Shown: piece by piece, positions 1 to 8,530 of the stretch
How the letters are laid out: each line of letters opens with the position of its first letter
Numbering within the stretch: the first letter of the stretch is position 1
Assembly (NCBI RefSeq): GCF_002811945.1
Contig: NZ_NPDX01000001.1
Coordinates: 558,001 to 622,000, forward strand
Direction: 5' to 3'
Length of the DNA: 64,000 nucleotides
Origin: Leptospira harrisiae
Lineage (GTDB): Bacteria; Spirochaetota; Leptospiria; Leptospirales; Leptospiraceae
The notes under the pieces: model-generated
Databases searched by the model: none
What the model saw: the letters and a program-made list of their open reading frames with translations, nothing else
What the model was told of the DNA's origin: nothing
Made by a program: the position numbers and the translations under genes

Positions 1-1415
1 GTGGACTACGTTATCTCAAACAATTTGAAATTGGTTTAGTTCGAGAGGCCTTAAAAGAACGAAGGATTCTTTCCAACATCGCACCTAATTTAGTTTATCC
101 TTATCCTATGGTACTTCCAAAACCGGGACTCATCGCAAGGATTGGACTTTTTGTTTATGATCTGCTTTCTTTTGATAGTAAGTGGACTTGGGACGAATCC
201 AAACAAATTCCCAATCATAAGTATCTCAAACGAAAAGAACTCAACCAAAAAAACTTAGGTGATTTTGAAGATGCCGCTTATTTTTATGATGCGATTTGTT
301 TGAGTCCTGAAAGGTTAACCCTTAGTTTTTTAAAATCAGCTGTTTCTTATGGTGCACAAATTGCCAACTACACAGTGGTTGAAAATTTGATTTGGGAAGA
401 CAAAGCCGTTGTTGGGATTTTAGTCCATGATGTTTTGACAAATCAAAAACACCAAATTCGTTCTAAGGTAACGATCAATGCGTCAGGGCCTTGGACACAT
501 AACATTCTTTCTAAATCTCCTAAAACAGAACAACCCATGCCGAAAAAACGTTCGGAAGGCATCTATATCATTACCAAAAAATTAACAAACCTAATGACTT
601 TGTATGTGGGTGATAAAGGCCATTTCAGTTTCGCTCCTTGGCGCGGACATTCGATGATTGGACCCACTGAAAAATCTTATTTTGGAAATGTGGAAGATTG
701 GAAACTCACCAAAGAAAGTATCACCGAGTTTATTGATTATATCAATGAAACTTCTCATCTGAAAGAAAAGTTAACAGTGGATGATGTTATTTTTGCTTAC
801 GGGGGTTTACGTCCTTTGGTGGAAAGTTCCGATGATACCTATTCTGCATCAAGAAGGTCAGAACTCTATGATCATGCTCGAGATGGAATTCAAGGATTGA
901 TTACCGCTGCCGGTGGAAAGTACACAACAAGCAGACATTTTGCAGAATCAATTTTCAAACGAATCCAAAAGAAATTGGATAAAAAATCGGGTGAAGCTAT
1001 TTCCGCAAAACAACACTTATATGCTTCGCAAATTCCGAATGTGGAAATTTTCATCCAAGGGGCAAAAAAACAAAACTCTGACTTCTCGGAAAATACTATT
1101 GATTATTTGATCCGTCACTACGGTTTACAATATGAAATCATTTTGGAACTTGCTAGAAAATCCAAAAATCTGGCAGCAGTTCTGAATGCCGATGGTGAAA
1201 TTTTAGCGGAAGTAGTGTATGTGATTCGTTATGAAATGGCAAAATCTCTTACGGATGTTTTCTTAAGAAGAACAGGTCTTGGAACGCTTGGAATTCTTTC
1301 GGATGAAATTATGAAGGTAATCATTGATACGGCTGCCTCGGAATGGAAATGGTCGGAAGACACAAAAAAGAAAGAAACAGAGATCATTTACAAAACTTTA
1401 AAATTACCAGTATGA
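1..1415 (+). CDS. glpD: Glycerol-3-phosphate dehydrogenase, 5'-truncated by window edge
   Basis: FAD-dependent oxidation of sn-glycerol-3-phosphate to dihydroxyacetone phosphate at the inner membrane, feeding glycerol and phospholipid glycerol into glycolysis and the respiratory chain. The reading frame is already open at base 3 (GLRYLKQFEIGLVREAL...), so the N-terminal FAD-binding Rossmann part lies upstream of the window. The first ATG at 108 is internal. Visible family features are the LVYPYPMVLPKPG segment, the NASGPW motif, the substrate-region stretch around APWRGHSMIGPTE, the VIFAYGGLRPLV segment, the GGKYTTSR motif, and the C-terminal helical domain with the RRTGLG motif. The family is usually about 500-560 residues, and about 470 are seen here. 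No operon partner is visible because the next gene starts 60 bp downstream after a separate gap. Confidence 0.93.
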   Translation, partial: GLRYLKQFEIGLVREALKERRILSNIAPNLVYPYPMVLPKPGLIARIGLFVYDLLSFDSKWTWDESKQIPNHKYLKRKELNQKNLGDFEDAAYFYDAICLSPERLTLSFLKSAVSYGAQIANYTVVENLIWEDKAVVGILVHDVLTNQKHQIRSKVTINASGPWTHNILSKSPKTEQPMPKKRSEGIYIITKKLTNLMTLYVGDKGHFSFAPWRGHSMIGPTEKSYFGNVEDWKLTKESITEFIDYINETSHLKEKLTVDDVIFAYGGLRPLVESSDDTYSASRRSELYDHARDGIQGLITAAGGKYTTSRHFAESIFKRIQKKLDKKSGEAISAKQHLYASQIPNVEIFIQGAKKQNSDFSENTIDYLIRHYGLQYEIILELARKSKNLAAVLNADGEILAEVVYVIRYEMAKSLTDVFLRRTGLGTLGILSDEIMKVIIDTAASEWKWSEDTKKKETEIIYKTLKLPV

Positions 1416-1475
1416 TCCTTTCCTGTTCTTAATTTTCGGCTGACAAAGATCACTTTACTCATATACAATCATGTT

Positions 1476-2408
1476 ATGGGCAAAGTGATCACCATTGATA
1501 CCGAGTATGCAAAGATGCCACAAGTGGCATCGGCTTATCTTTTAGAAGAAGAGGGCCATGGCGTTGTTATAGAAACCAATACAACCCATGCCATTCCAAA
1601 GATTCTTATGACTATGGAATCGGAGGGAATCAAAAGAGAAAACCTCGACTATGTCATTGTGACTCATGTGCACTTAGACCATGCCGGTGGTGCCTGGGCA
1701 CTTCTCGAAGCCTGTCCTAATGCCATTCTACTGGCTCATCCAAAAACCGCCAAACACTTGATAGACCCTAGTTTACTTATCAAAAGTGCCACATCCGTTT
1801 ATGGGAAAGAAAACTTTGATTCGTTGTATGGAGAAATCAAACCAGTCCCTAAAGATAGAGTTCGTGTGATGGAAGATGGGGAATGGTTCTCTTGGAAAGA
1901 CCATTCCTTTCAGTTTATCTATACTAAAGGACATGCCAACCACCACTTCTGTATTTATGATAAAAAAACAAATGGAATTTTTACCGGTGATTCCTTTGGA
2001 ATTTCCTATCCCCATTTAGAAAATGGAAAACGATTTATTTTCCCGACTACCACGCCCACTGACTTTGATTCGGTGGAAGCCATCCGATCACTCGACCGAA
2101 TTTTAGAAACAGGAGCTGAGGTTGCTTACCTCACTCATTTTGGTGAGATCGGAAATTTAAAAGAAAATGCGACTGACTTAAAAGAAGGTCTCATCCTTTG
2201 TCAGGAAGCCATTACAAACTTGGAAACCATCCCCAAAGAAAATCGTTTGCCTTTTATGGAATCAAAGGTAGAAGCCATGATCCAAACGCTTGCAGACAAA
2301 CATTCCATAACACTTACCGAATCAGATTGGAAGTTACTGCAACTAGATGTGAATTTGAATGCGCAAGGGTTAGTCTATGCGTTTGAAAAGAAACAACCAA
2401 AAGTATAA
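1476..2408 (+). CDS. MBL-fold metallo-hydrolase
   Basis: A 310-residue protein of the metallo-beta-lactamase superfamily, probably cytoplasmic as no signal peptide is seen. The dinuclear metal site is visible: HVHLDH at residues 64-69, the KGHANHH histidine region, the aspartate in FTGDSFG and the late histidine in YLTHFGE. These would bind two Zn or Fe ions and hydrolyse a thioester, lactone or similar bond. The substrate cannot be read from sequence. The N-terminus resembles enzymes that act on small acyl or glyoxalase-II-like substrates, but overall length and the C-terminal helical tail differ from classical glyoxalase II. The next gene's frame overlaps the 3' end, although its likely start lies 28 bp after this stop. 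Confidence 0.82.
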   Translation: MGKVITIDTEYAKMPQVASAYLLEEEGHGVVIETNTTHAIPKILMTMESEGIKRENLDYVIVTHVHLDHAGGAWALLEACPNAILLAHPKTAKHLIDPSLLIKSATSVYGKENFDSLYGEIKPVPKDRVRVMEDGEWFSWKDHSFQFIYTKGHANHHFCIYDKKTNGIFTGDSFGISYPHLENGKRFIFPTTTPTDFDSVEAIRSLDRILETGAEVAYLTHFGEIGNLKENATDLKEGLILCQEAITNLETIPKENRLPFMESKVEAMIQTLADKHSITLTESDWKLLQLDVNLNAQGLVYAFEKKQPKV

Positions 2409-2436
2409 ATTCCAACTTAAATCGATAAATAAACAT

Positions 2437-2910
2437 ATGAATCAGAATTTATACAAACCTAAGAATCGGTGGAGGAAATTATTTTTATCACGATTCGTTT
2501 TGTTAAATATAATAGCCATACTGATTTTTTCTGGTGTTCAATGCTCTTTGACAATCAAATCGAAAACATCCAAGGAACCTCAAATCCAAATCCAATTTAT
2601 TTCCGATGAGTATGAAGAAACAAAAAAGATCCCTTCTTCCTTATTCGAATCAAAAGATTTACTTCTCATCTTGGCGGAGTTGTCCAAAAAAGAAGATCCA
2701 GCAATGCGTTTTATTTCTACCAACAGAACCGAAGAAATTATGGAAGTGAATGGAAAATCCAATTCTTGGTCAGAAGGTTGGGTGGTTTACGTGAATGCGG
2801 AAAGAGTGGATGGAATCCAAATGAAACGCGGGGTTCGAGTTTCTCCTAGTGACAAAATAGAAATTAGGTATGAGGCCGTAGAGCGCGTGTTTGGTCGCCC
2901 TACGCCATAG
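2437..2910 (+). CDS. Small lipoprotein with DUF4430-like C-terminus
   Basis: An open frame exists from 2377, but the ATG at 2437 is the better start. It gives a basic N-terminus, a hydrophobic helix and the lipobox FSGVQC, so the product is probably an exported lipoprotein of about 157 residues. The C-terminal half has the pattern SWSEGWVVYVNAERVDG followed by a basic turn and SPSDKIEIRYEAVERV. This resembles the transcobalamin-like DUF4430 fold, in which a displayed loop follows a Trp-x-Tyr-x-N strand. That fold often binds a cofactor or mediates adhesion. The assignment is by pattern only and the function is unknown. It is convergent with fliE, with about 70 bp between them. Confidence 0.7.
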   Translation: MNQNLYKPKNRWRKLFLSRFVLLNIIAILIFSGVQCSLTIKSKTSKEPQIQIQFISDEYEETKKIPSSLFESKDLLLILAELSKKEDPAMRFISTNRTEEIMEVNGKSNSWSEGWVVYVNAERVDGIQMKRGVRVSPSDKIEIRYEAVERVFGRPTP

Positions 2911-2979
2911 TCCATTTTAGTTCGATTTTAACTAAGATAATAAACTTCTCAAGTTAAAATGAATCAATTCGAATTAGTT

Positions 2980-3345
2980 TTATCTAAGAGTTGTGAGTTC
3001 TCTATAAGCTCTAACAAATCCATCGGACATCGTTTTTGCAAATGTCAAAGAGATTCGAGCCTTCTCTGCCGCAATCATCACGTCATGAAGTTCCACTGAG
3101 TTTGGATCAAAAACAATTTTCTGTGTGAGTTCATCTGCTTCTGTTTGTTGGTCATTGACTTGTTCAAAAGCCTTTTTCAAAGCATCCCCAAAAGTTCCAG
3201 CGACTTCATCCGGAGATTTGGCTTCATTTGTTTTTCCATAGTGGCGTTCATCAGAACGAAAGATCCCAACCTTGTCTCCTTGTGGGAGAAGGGAATAGGG
3301 TTTGTAAGTTTGGGAACTGATATTGGAAATGCGGTCAATGGACAT
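2980..3345 (-). CDS. fliE: Flagellar hook-basal body protein FliE
   Basis: FliE joins the MS ring to the proximal rod of the flagellar motor, which in spirochaetes drives the periplasmic flagella. The 121-residue product has the family's C-terminal signature: the acidic helix DPNSVELHDVMIAAEKARIS followed by a segment that ends with FVRAYRELTTLR. The N-terminal half is low in conserved sequence, as is usual for FliE. It is the last gene of a minus-strand flgB-flgC-fliE block, about 100 bp after flgC, and so is probably cotranscribed. Bases 2930-2960 downstream hold a weak ATTTTAAC/GTTAAAAT inverted repeat that may end transcription from both sides. Confidence 0.93.
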   Translation of the reverse strand: MSIDRISNISSQTYKPYSLLPQGDKVGIFRSDERHYGKTNEAKSPDEVAGTFGDALKKAFEQVNDQQTEADELTQKIVFDPNSVELHDVMIAAEKARISLTFAKTMSDGFVRAYRELTTLR

Positions 3346-3447
3346 GGGTGTTTCCTCATTCTATCCATCGGCGAAATCTAAAAAACCTAAAGAAAAAAAT
3401 TATGTCACATTAAAAAAAGTGAAAATACTGAGGGAATAGGCCGGGTT

Positions 3448-3909
3448 TTACGCCCGACCGATTTCCATTGCCTTATTCATCATGGCTTTGGACCCATTGA
3501 TGAGTTGGACATTGGCCTCATAAGAGCGAGAAGCGGAAATCATATCTGTCATCTCCGTAACGATATTGATGTTTGGAAGTTCGACGTAGCCTTTTTTCGG
3601 GCCAGTTTGGATGGCATCTGGATGGGTTGGGTCATAAGTGAGTCGTAAAGGGCTCATGTCCTTTTCGATTTTCATCACCTTAACCCCTTTGCCTTCACCG
3701 GGAGCCACCCCAAAAGGATACACAGGGCTTTTCCAATTGGTTCTTAGGTTAATCGGTGTTAGGATGACGCGGTCACGTCTAAAGGGACCGTCTCCATTGG
3801 TATTTCTCGTTGTAGTCGAGTTTGCAATGTTATTCGAAATGACATCCATTCGGAGTCTTTGGGCAGAAAGGCCAGTGGCAGATATATTAATCGAATCAAA
3901 CATTCCCAT
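3448..3909 (-). CDS. flgC: Flagellar proximal rod protein FlgC
   Basis: A 153-residue rod protein of the periplasmic flagellar basal body, exported by the flagellar type III apparatus. The N-terminal flagellar rod motif is clear (GMFDSINISATGLSAQRLRM, then DVISNNIANSTT). The C-terminal FlgC signature is also clear: YVELPNINIVTEMTDMI, then SASRSYEANVQLINGSKAM and MNKAMEIGR. Length is normal. Its start lies 10 bp after the flgB stop, which supports a single operon. The context shows standard flagellar assembly with nothing unusual. Confidence 0.95.
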   Translation of the reverse strand: MGMFDSINISATGLSAQRLRMDVISNNIANSTTTRNTNGDGPFRRDRVILTPINLRTNWKSPVYPFGVAPGEGKGVKVMKIEKDMSPLRLTYDPTHPDAIQTGPKKGYVELPNINIVTEMTDMISASRSYEANVQLINGSKAMMNKAMEIGRA

Positions 3910-3919
3910 AACTTACTCC

Positions 3920-4351
3920 TTAGTTGGTTCTCATCACAATGTTGAGAAGGCGGTTGTTTTGGTTGAGTCTATCAATCATAAGGCTGTAACTCATTTGGTT
4001 TTGGTTGGCATCCACCACTTCTTTTTCAATATCTACGTTGTTTCCATCAGGTCTCATCGTTGTGAGATAATCCAAATTGGTTTTGGGTTTTGCATCCCGA
4101 TAATCTAAAGGTTTAAAAAATTCAATATGACGGTCGTTTGTGATTTTTGTGGGAACTGCTTTGTCCTTTTCAATTTTTTCTGATTCGATGGCACGTTTCA
4201 GCATCGATTCAAAGACCACTTCCGAACGTTTAAAATTAGGAACGTCCGCATTGGCGATATTATCAGTAATCACTTTACGCCTCTGGCTTGCGGCGCCGAG
4301 TCCACGTTCCAAAAGGTCTTGAGTTTTCATGAAATGTGTTGCTTCAAACAT
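3920..4351 (-). CDS. flgB: Flagellar proximal rod protein FlgB
   Basis: A 143-residue rod subunit, first gene of the flgB-flgC-fliE block. The open frame runs upstream to 4516, but the extra 55 residues are basic and low in similarity to rod proteins. The ATG at 4351 is preceded by a good AGGAAGAG ribosome site, so I place the start there. The family motif is visible in RKVITDNIANADVPNFKRSE near residue 30. The C-terminus carries NVDIEKEVVDANQNQMSYSL, the usual FlgB hallmark. It acts in the periplasm as part of the proximal rod. I did not recognise a convincing flagellar sigma-28 promoter upstream. Confidence 0.94.
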   Translation of the reverse strand: MFEATHFMKTQDLLERGLGAASQRRKVITDNIANADVPNFKRSEVVFESMLKRAIESEKIEKDKAVPTKITNDRHIEFFKPLDYRDAKPKTNLDYLTTMRPDGNNVDIEKEVVDANQNQMSYSLMIDRLNQNNRLLNIVMRTN

Positions 4352-4855
4352 ATTTCTCTTCCTCTCTACATTCCCCTTCGGTCGGTTTTTCTTCCTCCTA
4401 AAGTATTTTATGTCGCCTCTTAATGATTTTTTTGGGGCGGCCCCAATGGCTTCTAAAACCAAACGGAGAAGGATGCAGGGTCGGGCTCTCCCTCCAATCC
4501 TCCCCAAGGCTTTCATTCTAAGAGCAAAACCATAAATTGATTCAGGGGAGGGATTTCCGCTCGATCCCTGCCGCAGGCGATGGAACTAAAATAACTAAAA
4601 TCCGAGTTCTTGGAGAGTTTGTGAGATGGGAAACCAACGTGTAGATTTCTGGCCCCAAATCGATTCCCTTTGGAAGTTGATTGGAAATGGAAAGTCGCTC
4701 ACTTTTGAAACTCGCAATTGATCGAAAGTCACCGCAAAAAGTAAGTCACTTACCTTTTGTACCGAGTGTAAAACGAAACGCACTCGCCATAATCAGTTCC
4801 TTTCCCTTCCCATTCAATTTTCAGTTTCCCTGCTTTTGTCCTCGCTTCACCATTT
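4352..4855. other. Intergenic region between flgB and the SDR gene
   Basis: About 500 bp without a convincing gene. It holds the flgB ribosome site, a GC-rich patch at roughly 4428-4585, and a probable terminator for the SDR gene at 4735-4759. In the GC-rich patch a 15-bp palindrome TTGGGGCGGCCCCAA (4428-4442) and an AGGGAT/ATCCCT inverted repeat (4549-4569) stand out from the AT-rich surroundings. Short open frames here (for example 4595-4783 minus) have no recognisable features and look like chance. Confidence 0.5.
4735..4759 (-). terminator. Probable terminator of the SDR gene
   Basis: A near-perfect 12-bp inverted repeat centred on 4747 (arms pair except at one A/C position). Read on the minus strand its 3' arm ends in TTTTTG. 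It lies about 100 bp beyond the SDR stop and before flgB, so it fits an intrinsic terminator separating the two units. The loop is very tight. Confidence 0.45.
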
Positions 4856-5707
4856 TTATTTCTTTCCTCTGCTTTCCAACTCGAGGAGTAGGGATTGGAT
4901 TTGGGTGTGTTTTGCTAAAAACCAATCCGAAAAAATCCCTACAATTCCTCTGAGGAGTTGGATGGGGATCCAACGAGCAGGTACGATGATTCTTGGTTTT
5001 CGGTGGATCAGTCCTTTCAAAAATGCTTTTGCTACTTTTTCGGGAGGAATTGCTTTTCTTAGGAACGGTGGGAATCCCATCTCTCGCATCTTTGTTGTTA
5101 GGTTGTCTCCTCCAAAAACACCTTTGGTGAGCGGGGTTGTAATCCAACCTGGATACAATACGCTTGCACTTGCGCACTTACCTGCAAGCTCCGCACGGAG
5201 GGAGCGAGTCAACATTTCAATGCCTGCTTTAGAAGTTGCATAAGGTGCATTACACATTCCATTTGTGAATGCATAGATGGAAGAGGTAACAACCACTTGG
5301 CCTTTGTTTTTTACAATCTCTGGTAAAGTGGATTTGATTGTGCGCCAAACACCGAGTAAATCTACGTCCAAAATCTTTTCAAATTCAGATTCATCACAAT
5401 TAAAAATTGTATACGCTGACTCTTTCCATGAAATTCCAGCATTGGCAAAAACTATATCAATTTTCCCGAAAGTGGAAACTGCGAGACTTGTCACTTGTTT
5501 GATTGATTCCCAATCGGTTACATCCATTGCCTTCGCTAAAACTCTTTCTTTTGAAAATTCAGATGCCAATATTTCAACGGAAGATTGAGTAATATCTGTT
5601 AATATAAGTTTGGCGCCATGTTCATACAGTTCTCTTGCACAAGCCGCTCCTATCCCTCCTGAGGCACCTGTAATAAGAACAACCTTATCTTTGATATTAT
5701 AGATCAT
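4856..5707 (-). CDS. Short-chain dehydrogenase/reductase
   Basis: A 283-residue classical SDR, expected to oxidise or reduce a hydroxyl or keto group with NAD(P)H. The Rossmann glycine motif TGASGGIG is at residues 13-20, NAG at 89-91, the catalytic serine in TSS near 142, and the YxxxK motif YATSK at 156-160. The family's usual length is about 250. The extra C-terminal part, rich in Pro, Trp and hydrophobic residues (VPARWIPIQLLRGIVGIF), suggests membrane association, as in several lipid-acting SDRs. The substrate is unknown. Asp38 after strand beta2 (LILTDIT) favours NAD over NADP. It stands alone between the flagellar block and the ECF sigma gene. Confidence 0.88.
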   Translation of the reverse strand: MIYNIKDKVVLITGASGGIGAACARELYEHGAKLILTDITQSSVEILASEFSKERVLAKAMDVTDWESIKQVTSLAVSTFGKIDIVFANAGISWKESAYTIFNCDESEFEKILDVDLLGVWRTIKSTLPEIVKNKGQVVVTSSIYAFTNGMCNAPYATSKAGIEMLTRSLRAELAGKCASASVLYPGWITTPLTKGVFGGDNLTTKMREMGFPPFLRKAIPPEKVAKAFLKGLIHRKPRIIVPARWIPIQLLRGIVGIFSDWFLAKHTQIQSLLLELESRGKK

Positions 5708-5787
5708 AAATTTCCTTTTCTATCTGTTAGGAATGATTGGTAAGATTGGTCAACTCGTTATTCAAAAAGAACCAATTCTGCTTTTTG

Positions 5788-7029
5788 TTAATTTTTTAAA
5801 TCTAGTTCTTTTAGTTTTTGTTCTAAGAGTGCGATTTCCTTATTGGATTTTGTCATTAGAATGGCCTTTTGGTAATGAATTGAGGCCAAATCGATATTAG
5901 AATTGGAATATAAATAACCAAGGAGAGAATGATAATCACGATTTTTATAATTAGTATAAACTTTCATCTCATCCAATGCTTTTTGTTTTCCGTAAACTTT
6001 TGAATAAGCAAAAACTCTATTTAAAAATACTGAAGGAGAATTATAAATTTCCAAAAAGTTATCATAAATATTTAGAATGTATTTCCATTTTTCCAAAGAC
6101 TCTTCTTGGGTATGCCAATAGGCAATGGCGGCTTCAAAATGGTATCTTGATCGAGAGGTTGTAGTAAACGCCTCTAAAAAATATTCATTCCCTTTTTGTA
6201 TTAGGTTTTGGTCCCATTTGGATTTATCTTGGTCCGTAAATATTACGATAGAACCATGTATATTTGTGCGAGAGTCAAGCCGAGATGCCTGAAAACAAAA
6301 AAGTGACATGAGTGCTAATAACTCTGGTGTTTTTGTTAACTTTGATTCCAAAAGGGAGAGTCCAAGATTCATTGCTTGTTTAATTAAATCGAAACGAATC
6401 ACAGAATCTTTTGTTTTTGAAGAATAACCTTCGTTAAATAGGAGGTAAATTGTTAAAAGGACTGAGTCCATTCTTAATTTGATTTCTTCAATTGTTAGAT
6501 CTTTAATTTCAAAGTTTGATAGGCGTAATTGTTCACGAGCACGGAATAATATTTTTTTTACCGCTTCTTTATTAGAGTGAAGAGCAAATCCAATTTCTTC
6601 AACACTAAAGCCACATAAAATTTGTAGACTCAAACAAACTCTACTTTTAGGAGATATTGTATTTTCGCAAACAGCAAAAATCATAGCCAGTTGGCTATCA
6701 GAAATCAAACTTTCTTCAAAACTAATTTCTTGGGTTTCCTCAGTATTGGTTTTTATAATATTATTAATTTTTTTAGTTTCAGATGTTCTTTTTCTAAAAC
6801 CATCTTTGGCAATATTTTTGGCAACGGTGTATAGCCAAGCCGATGGGTTCTGTGGAATTCCACTTTGAGGCCATATTTCAATGGCTCTTAAAAATGTTTC
6901 TGCAATTATATCTTCAATTAAATCTAGATCTTCCAAACCAAAATGACGGCATAAAACAGCCGTCATTTTAACTTGTTCTCTTCGAAACAAATCGGAAAGA
7001 ATTGTTGTTTCTTTGTTAGCTGTGGTCAT
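5788..7029 (-). CDS. ECF sigma factor with C-terminal helical extension (ECF42-type)
   Basis: A 413-residue extracytoplasmic-function sigma factor. The N-terminal region 2 is seen in ELVKMTAVL-like helices leading to EDIIAETFLRAIEIWP and the NPSAWLYTVAKNIAKDGFRK segment. Region 4 is SRVCLSLQILCGFSVEEIGF, then KEAVKKILFRAREQLR. From about residue 180 a long helical part follows (LLFNEGYSS, then TPELLALMSLFCFQASRLDSR), ending in repeat-like helices. This is the DUF6596/TPR-like extension of the ECF42 group, which lacks a standard anti-sigma factor. The gene overlaps the upstream YciI/DGPF gene by 14 bp, which is the classical ECF42 arrangement and suggests translational coupling. The C-terminal domain probably takes the regulatory role. 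Confidence 0.88.
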   Translation of the reverse strand: MTTANKETTILSDLFRREQVKMTAVLCRHFGLEDLDLIEDIIAETFLRAIEIWPQSGIPQNPSAWLYTVAKNIAKDGFRKRTSETKKINNIIKTNTEETQEISFEESLISDSQLAMIFAVCENTISPKSRVCLSLQILCGFSVEEIGFALHSNKEAVKKILFRAREQLRLSNFEIKDLTIEEIKLRMDSVLLTIYLLFNEGYSSKTKDSVIRFDLIKQAMNLGLSLLESKLTKTPELLALMSLFCFQASRLDSRTNIHGSIVIFTDQDKSKWDQNLIQKGNEYFLEAFTTTSRSRYHFEAAIAYWHTQEESLEKWKYILNIYDNFLEIYNSPSVFLNRVFAYSKVYGKQKALDEMKVYTNYKNRDYHSLLGYLYSNSNIDLASIHYQKAILMTKSNKEIALLEQKLKELDLKN

Positions 7030-7372
7030 CAGGAGTTACGACTTTTCTAACTTCAACATTCCCTCCTATTTTCAAAATGGGGCAACCTTTTGCAATTTCC
7101 ACTGCATCAGCGAGAGTTTCCGATCTAACAACGATATAACCATTGATAAATTCTTTAATCTCTGTGTAAGGACCGTCTGTTACCAAATTTCCCGGGTGAA
7201 CAGTTTTTGCATCGGTAATTGCTAAACGGTTTCCTTTGTCAGCTAATTGGTCTTTGGCAGATAAATTTGCCATCCAAGCCATCCATTCTTGTAGCACTTT
7301 TTGCATTTGGTCTGGGGAGGGTCTTTCTCCCTCCTTGTTGCTATTCCTGAAAATTAAAGTGAATTCTTTCAT
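7016..7372 (-). CDS. YciI/DGPF-family protein
   Basis: A 118-residue cytoplasmic protein of the YciI-like fold with the diagnostic DGPYTEIKEFINGYIVV segment, the DGPF motif region. The C-terminal part (AVEIAKGCPIL, then VEVRKVVTPDD) also matches the family. DGPF proteins are regularly encoded beside ECF42 sigma factors and are thought to belong to their regulon or signal path; the molecular activity is not established. The start ATG at 7372 follows a GGTAAAAAAA-type leader. A 7-bp inverted repeat (7384-7404) lies just upstream. Translation runs into the sigma gene through a 14-bp overlap. Confidence 0.85.
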   Translation of the reverse strand: MKEFTLIFRNSNKEGERPSPDQMQKVLQEWMAWMANLSAKDQLADKGNRLAITDAKTVHPGNLVTDGPYTEIKEFINGYIVVRSETLADAVEIAKGCPILKIGGNVEVRKVVTPDDHS

Positions 7373-7383
7373 TTTTTTACCTC

Positions 7384-7404
7384 AATTAGATAACGTTTCT
7401 AATT
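7384..7404. promoter_or_regulatory. Inverted repeat upstream of the YciI-sigma operon
   Basis: AATTAGA, seven bases, TCTAATT, ending 12 bp before the YciI start. It is a small perfect dyad that could bind a dimeric regulator or form an mRNA stem close to the start. There is no other support, and I did not find a recognisable ECF42 promoter pair here. Confidence 0.3.
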
Positions 7405-7544
7405 TGAAAATGGGGACATAGAAATAGGAAAAAATATATTTCCCTTCATGACCAATTTCTTTGAGGTTCTCGGCAATTGAAGTTCAAATTTATAAGGAAT
7501 GGAATCGGGGTCATCATATCGATTCGCAGATAACCCCAATTTTA

Positions 7545-8414
7545 TTAAGAGATTAAAAGATTCGTTTCTGCTTCCACTTTCCTTTTTGGTTTTTGTTCTT
7601 TTCGTTTTATATCTCTTTCTTCTGTGATTTGCTCATAGTAAGATTCGTAGTAAGGAAAGTTTGTTCCCATGAGACGATCCCATACATTGAAATAAAGGGA
7701 GTAGTTTCCTTGGAACTTTTGGTGATGGAGGTTATGGTGAGTAGATGTGTTGATCCACTTTGTAATGGGGTGAGAGGCCCAACCCTTCGGAAAAAATTCA
7801 TATCCTAAATGCCACCAAATGTTGAGAATCATGGCATAAAAAGTGTGGAATAAAACTACATAAAAATGTATAGGAACAAACATCACAAAAGGAACAATGT
7901 AGATTGCTTCTAAAAATGCTTCCGTTGCTTGGAACCGGTAGGCTGCAAGGGGAGATGGGTTTACCGATTGGTGGTGTTCTGAATGGACATGTGGGTATAC
8001 TTTTTTTATATGAGCAAATCTGTGCATCCAATAGAACCAAGTCTCATGCCAGATGGTAATCAGTAAAAAACTTAAAAAAATATATCCGATTCCCGCTAAA
8101 CTCGAAACAGGCCCAAAGTAAACGGCACTCGGAACAATTTTTGCTTTCATCAAAGTGATGTTAGTCATAGCAATTAAAGTAAAAACAATTAATGTAACTG
8201 CTGATTGGCGAAACTCTTTCCAAACCTTCTCTGCTTTGGGATATACTTTTTGGATGCGGTAGGTTTCAAAAAAATCCTTTCGCCAAATATAGAATAGTAA
8301 AAATGCAAATCCTGCAATTGGATAATAACGTAGAAAATTTAGAACACCTTGTGTAAAACCAATTTTGGTTACACAATCTAAAACTAATTCACATTGAACC
8401 GGCCCACCAAACAT
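7545..8414 (-). CDS. Fatty acid hydroxylase/sterol desaturase family protein
   Basis: A 289-residue integral membrane di-iron enzyme. The histidine clusters of the superfamily are all present: HRFAH, HSEHH and the late HHNLHH, set between hydrophobic helices. An ether- or sphingolipid-modifying, sterol C-5 desaturase or carotenoid hydroxylase activity is possible; the substrate cannot be told. The N-terminal part has two predicted membrane helices (VLNFLRYYPIAGFAFLLFYI, then the AVTLIVFTLIAMTNITLM helix). Leptospires do not make sterols as far as I know, so a fatty acyl or hopanoid-like lipid substrate is more likely. A second member of this family is encoded at 13298-14485. Confidence 0.85.
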   Translation of the reverse strand: MFGGPVQCELVLDCVTKIGFTQGVLNFLRYYPIAGFAFLLFYIWRKDFFETYRIQKVYPKAEKVWKEFRQSAVTLIVFTLIAMTNITLMKAKIVPSAVYFGPVSSLAGIGYIFLSFLLITIWHETWFYWMHRFAHIKKVYPHVHSEHHQSVNPSPLAAYRFQATEAFLEAIYIVPFVMFVPIHFYVVLFHTFYAMILNIWWHLGYEFFPKGWASHPITKWINTSTHHNLHHQKFQGNYSLYFNVWDRLMGTNFPYYESYYEQITEERDIKRKEQKPKRKVEAETNLLIS

Positions 8415-8530
8415 AGAACTCTCCTAACCCTTTGTTCCAAGAATGTATCGATTCTACCAAAAATCAAAATCCAAATCGACCGGATTGGTAAAGCCGGAAT
8501 AAAAAAAGATTCCGCATGGACCCATTCGGA

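Noticed and set aside
4595..4783. 62-residue minus-strand ORF between flgB and the SDR gene
   Set aside because: No recognisable motif, no ribosome site, and it contains the terminator dyad at 4735-4759.
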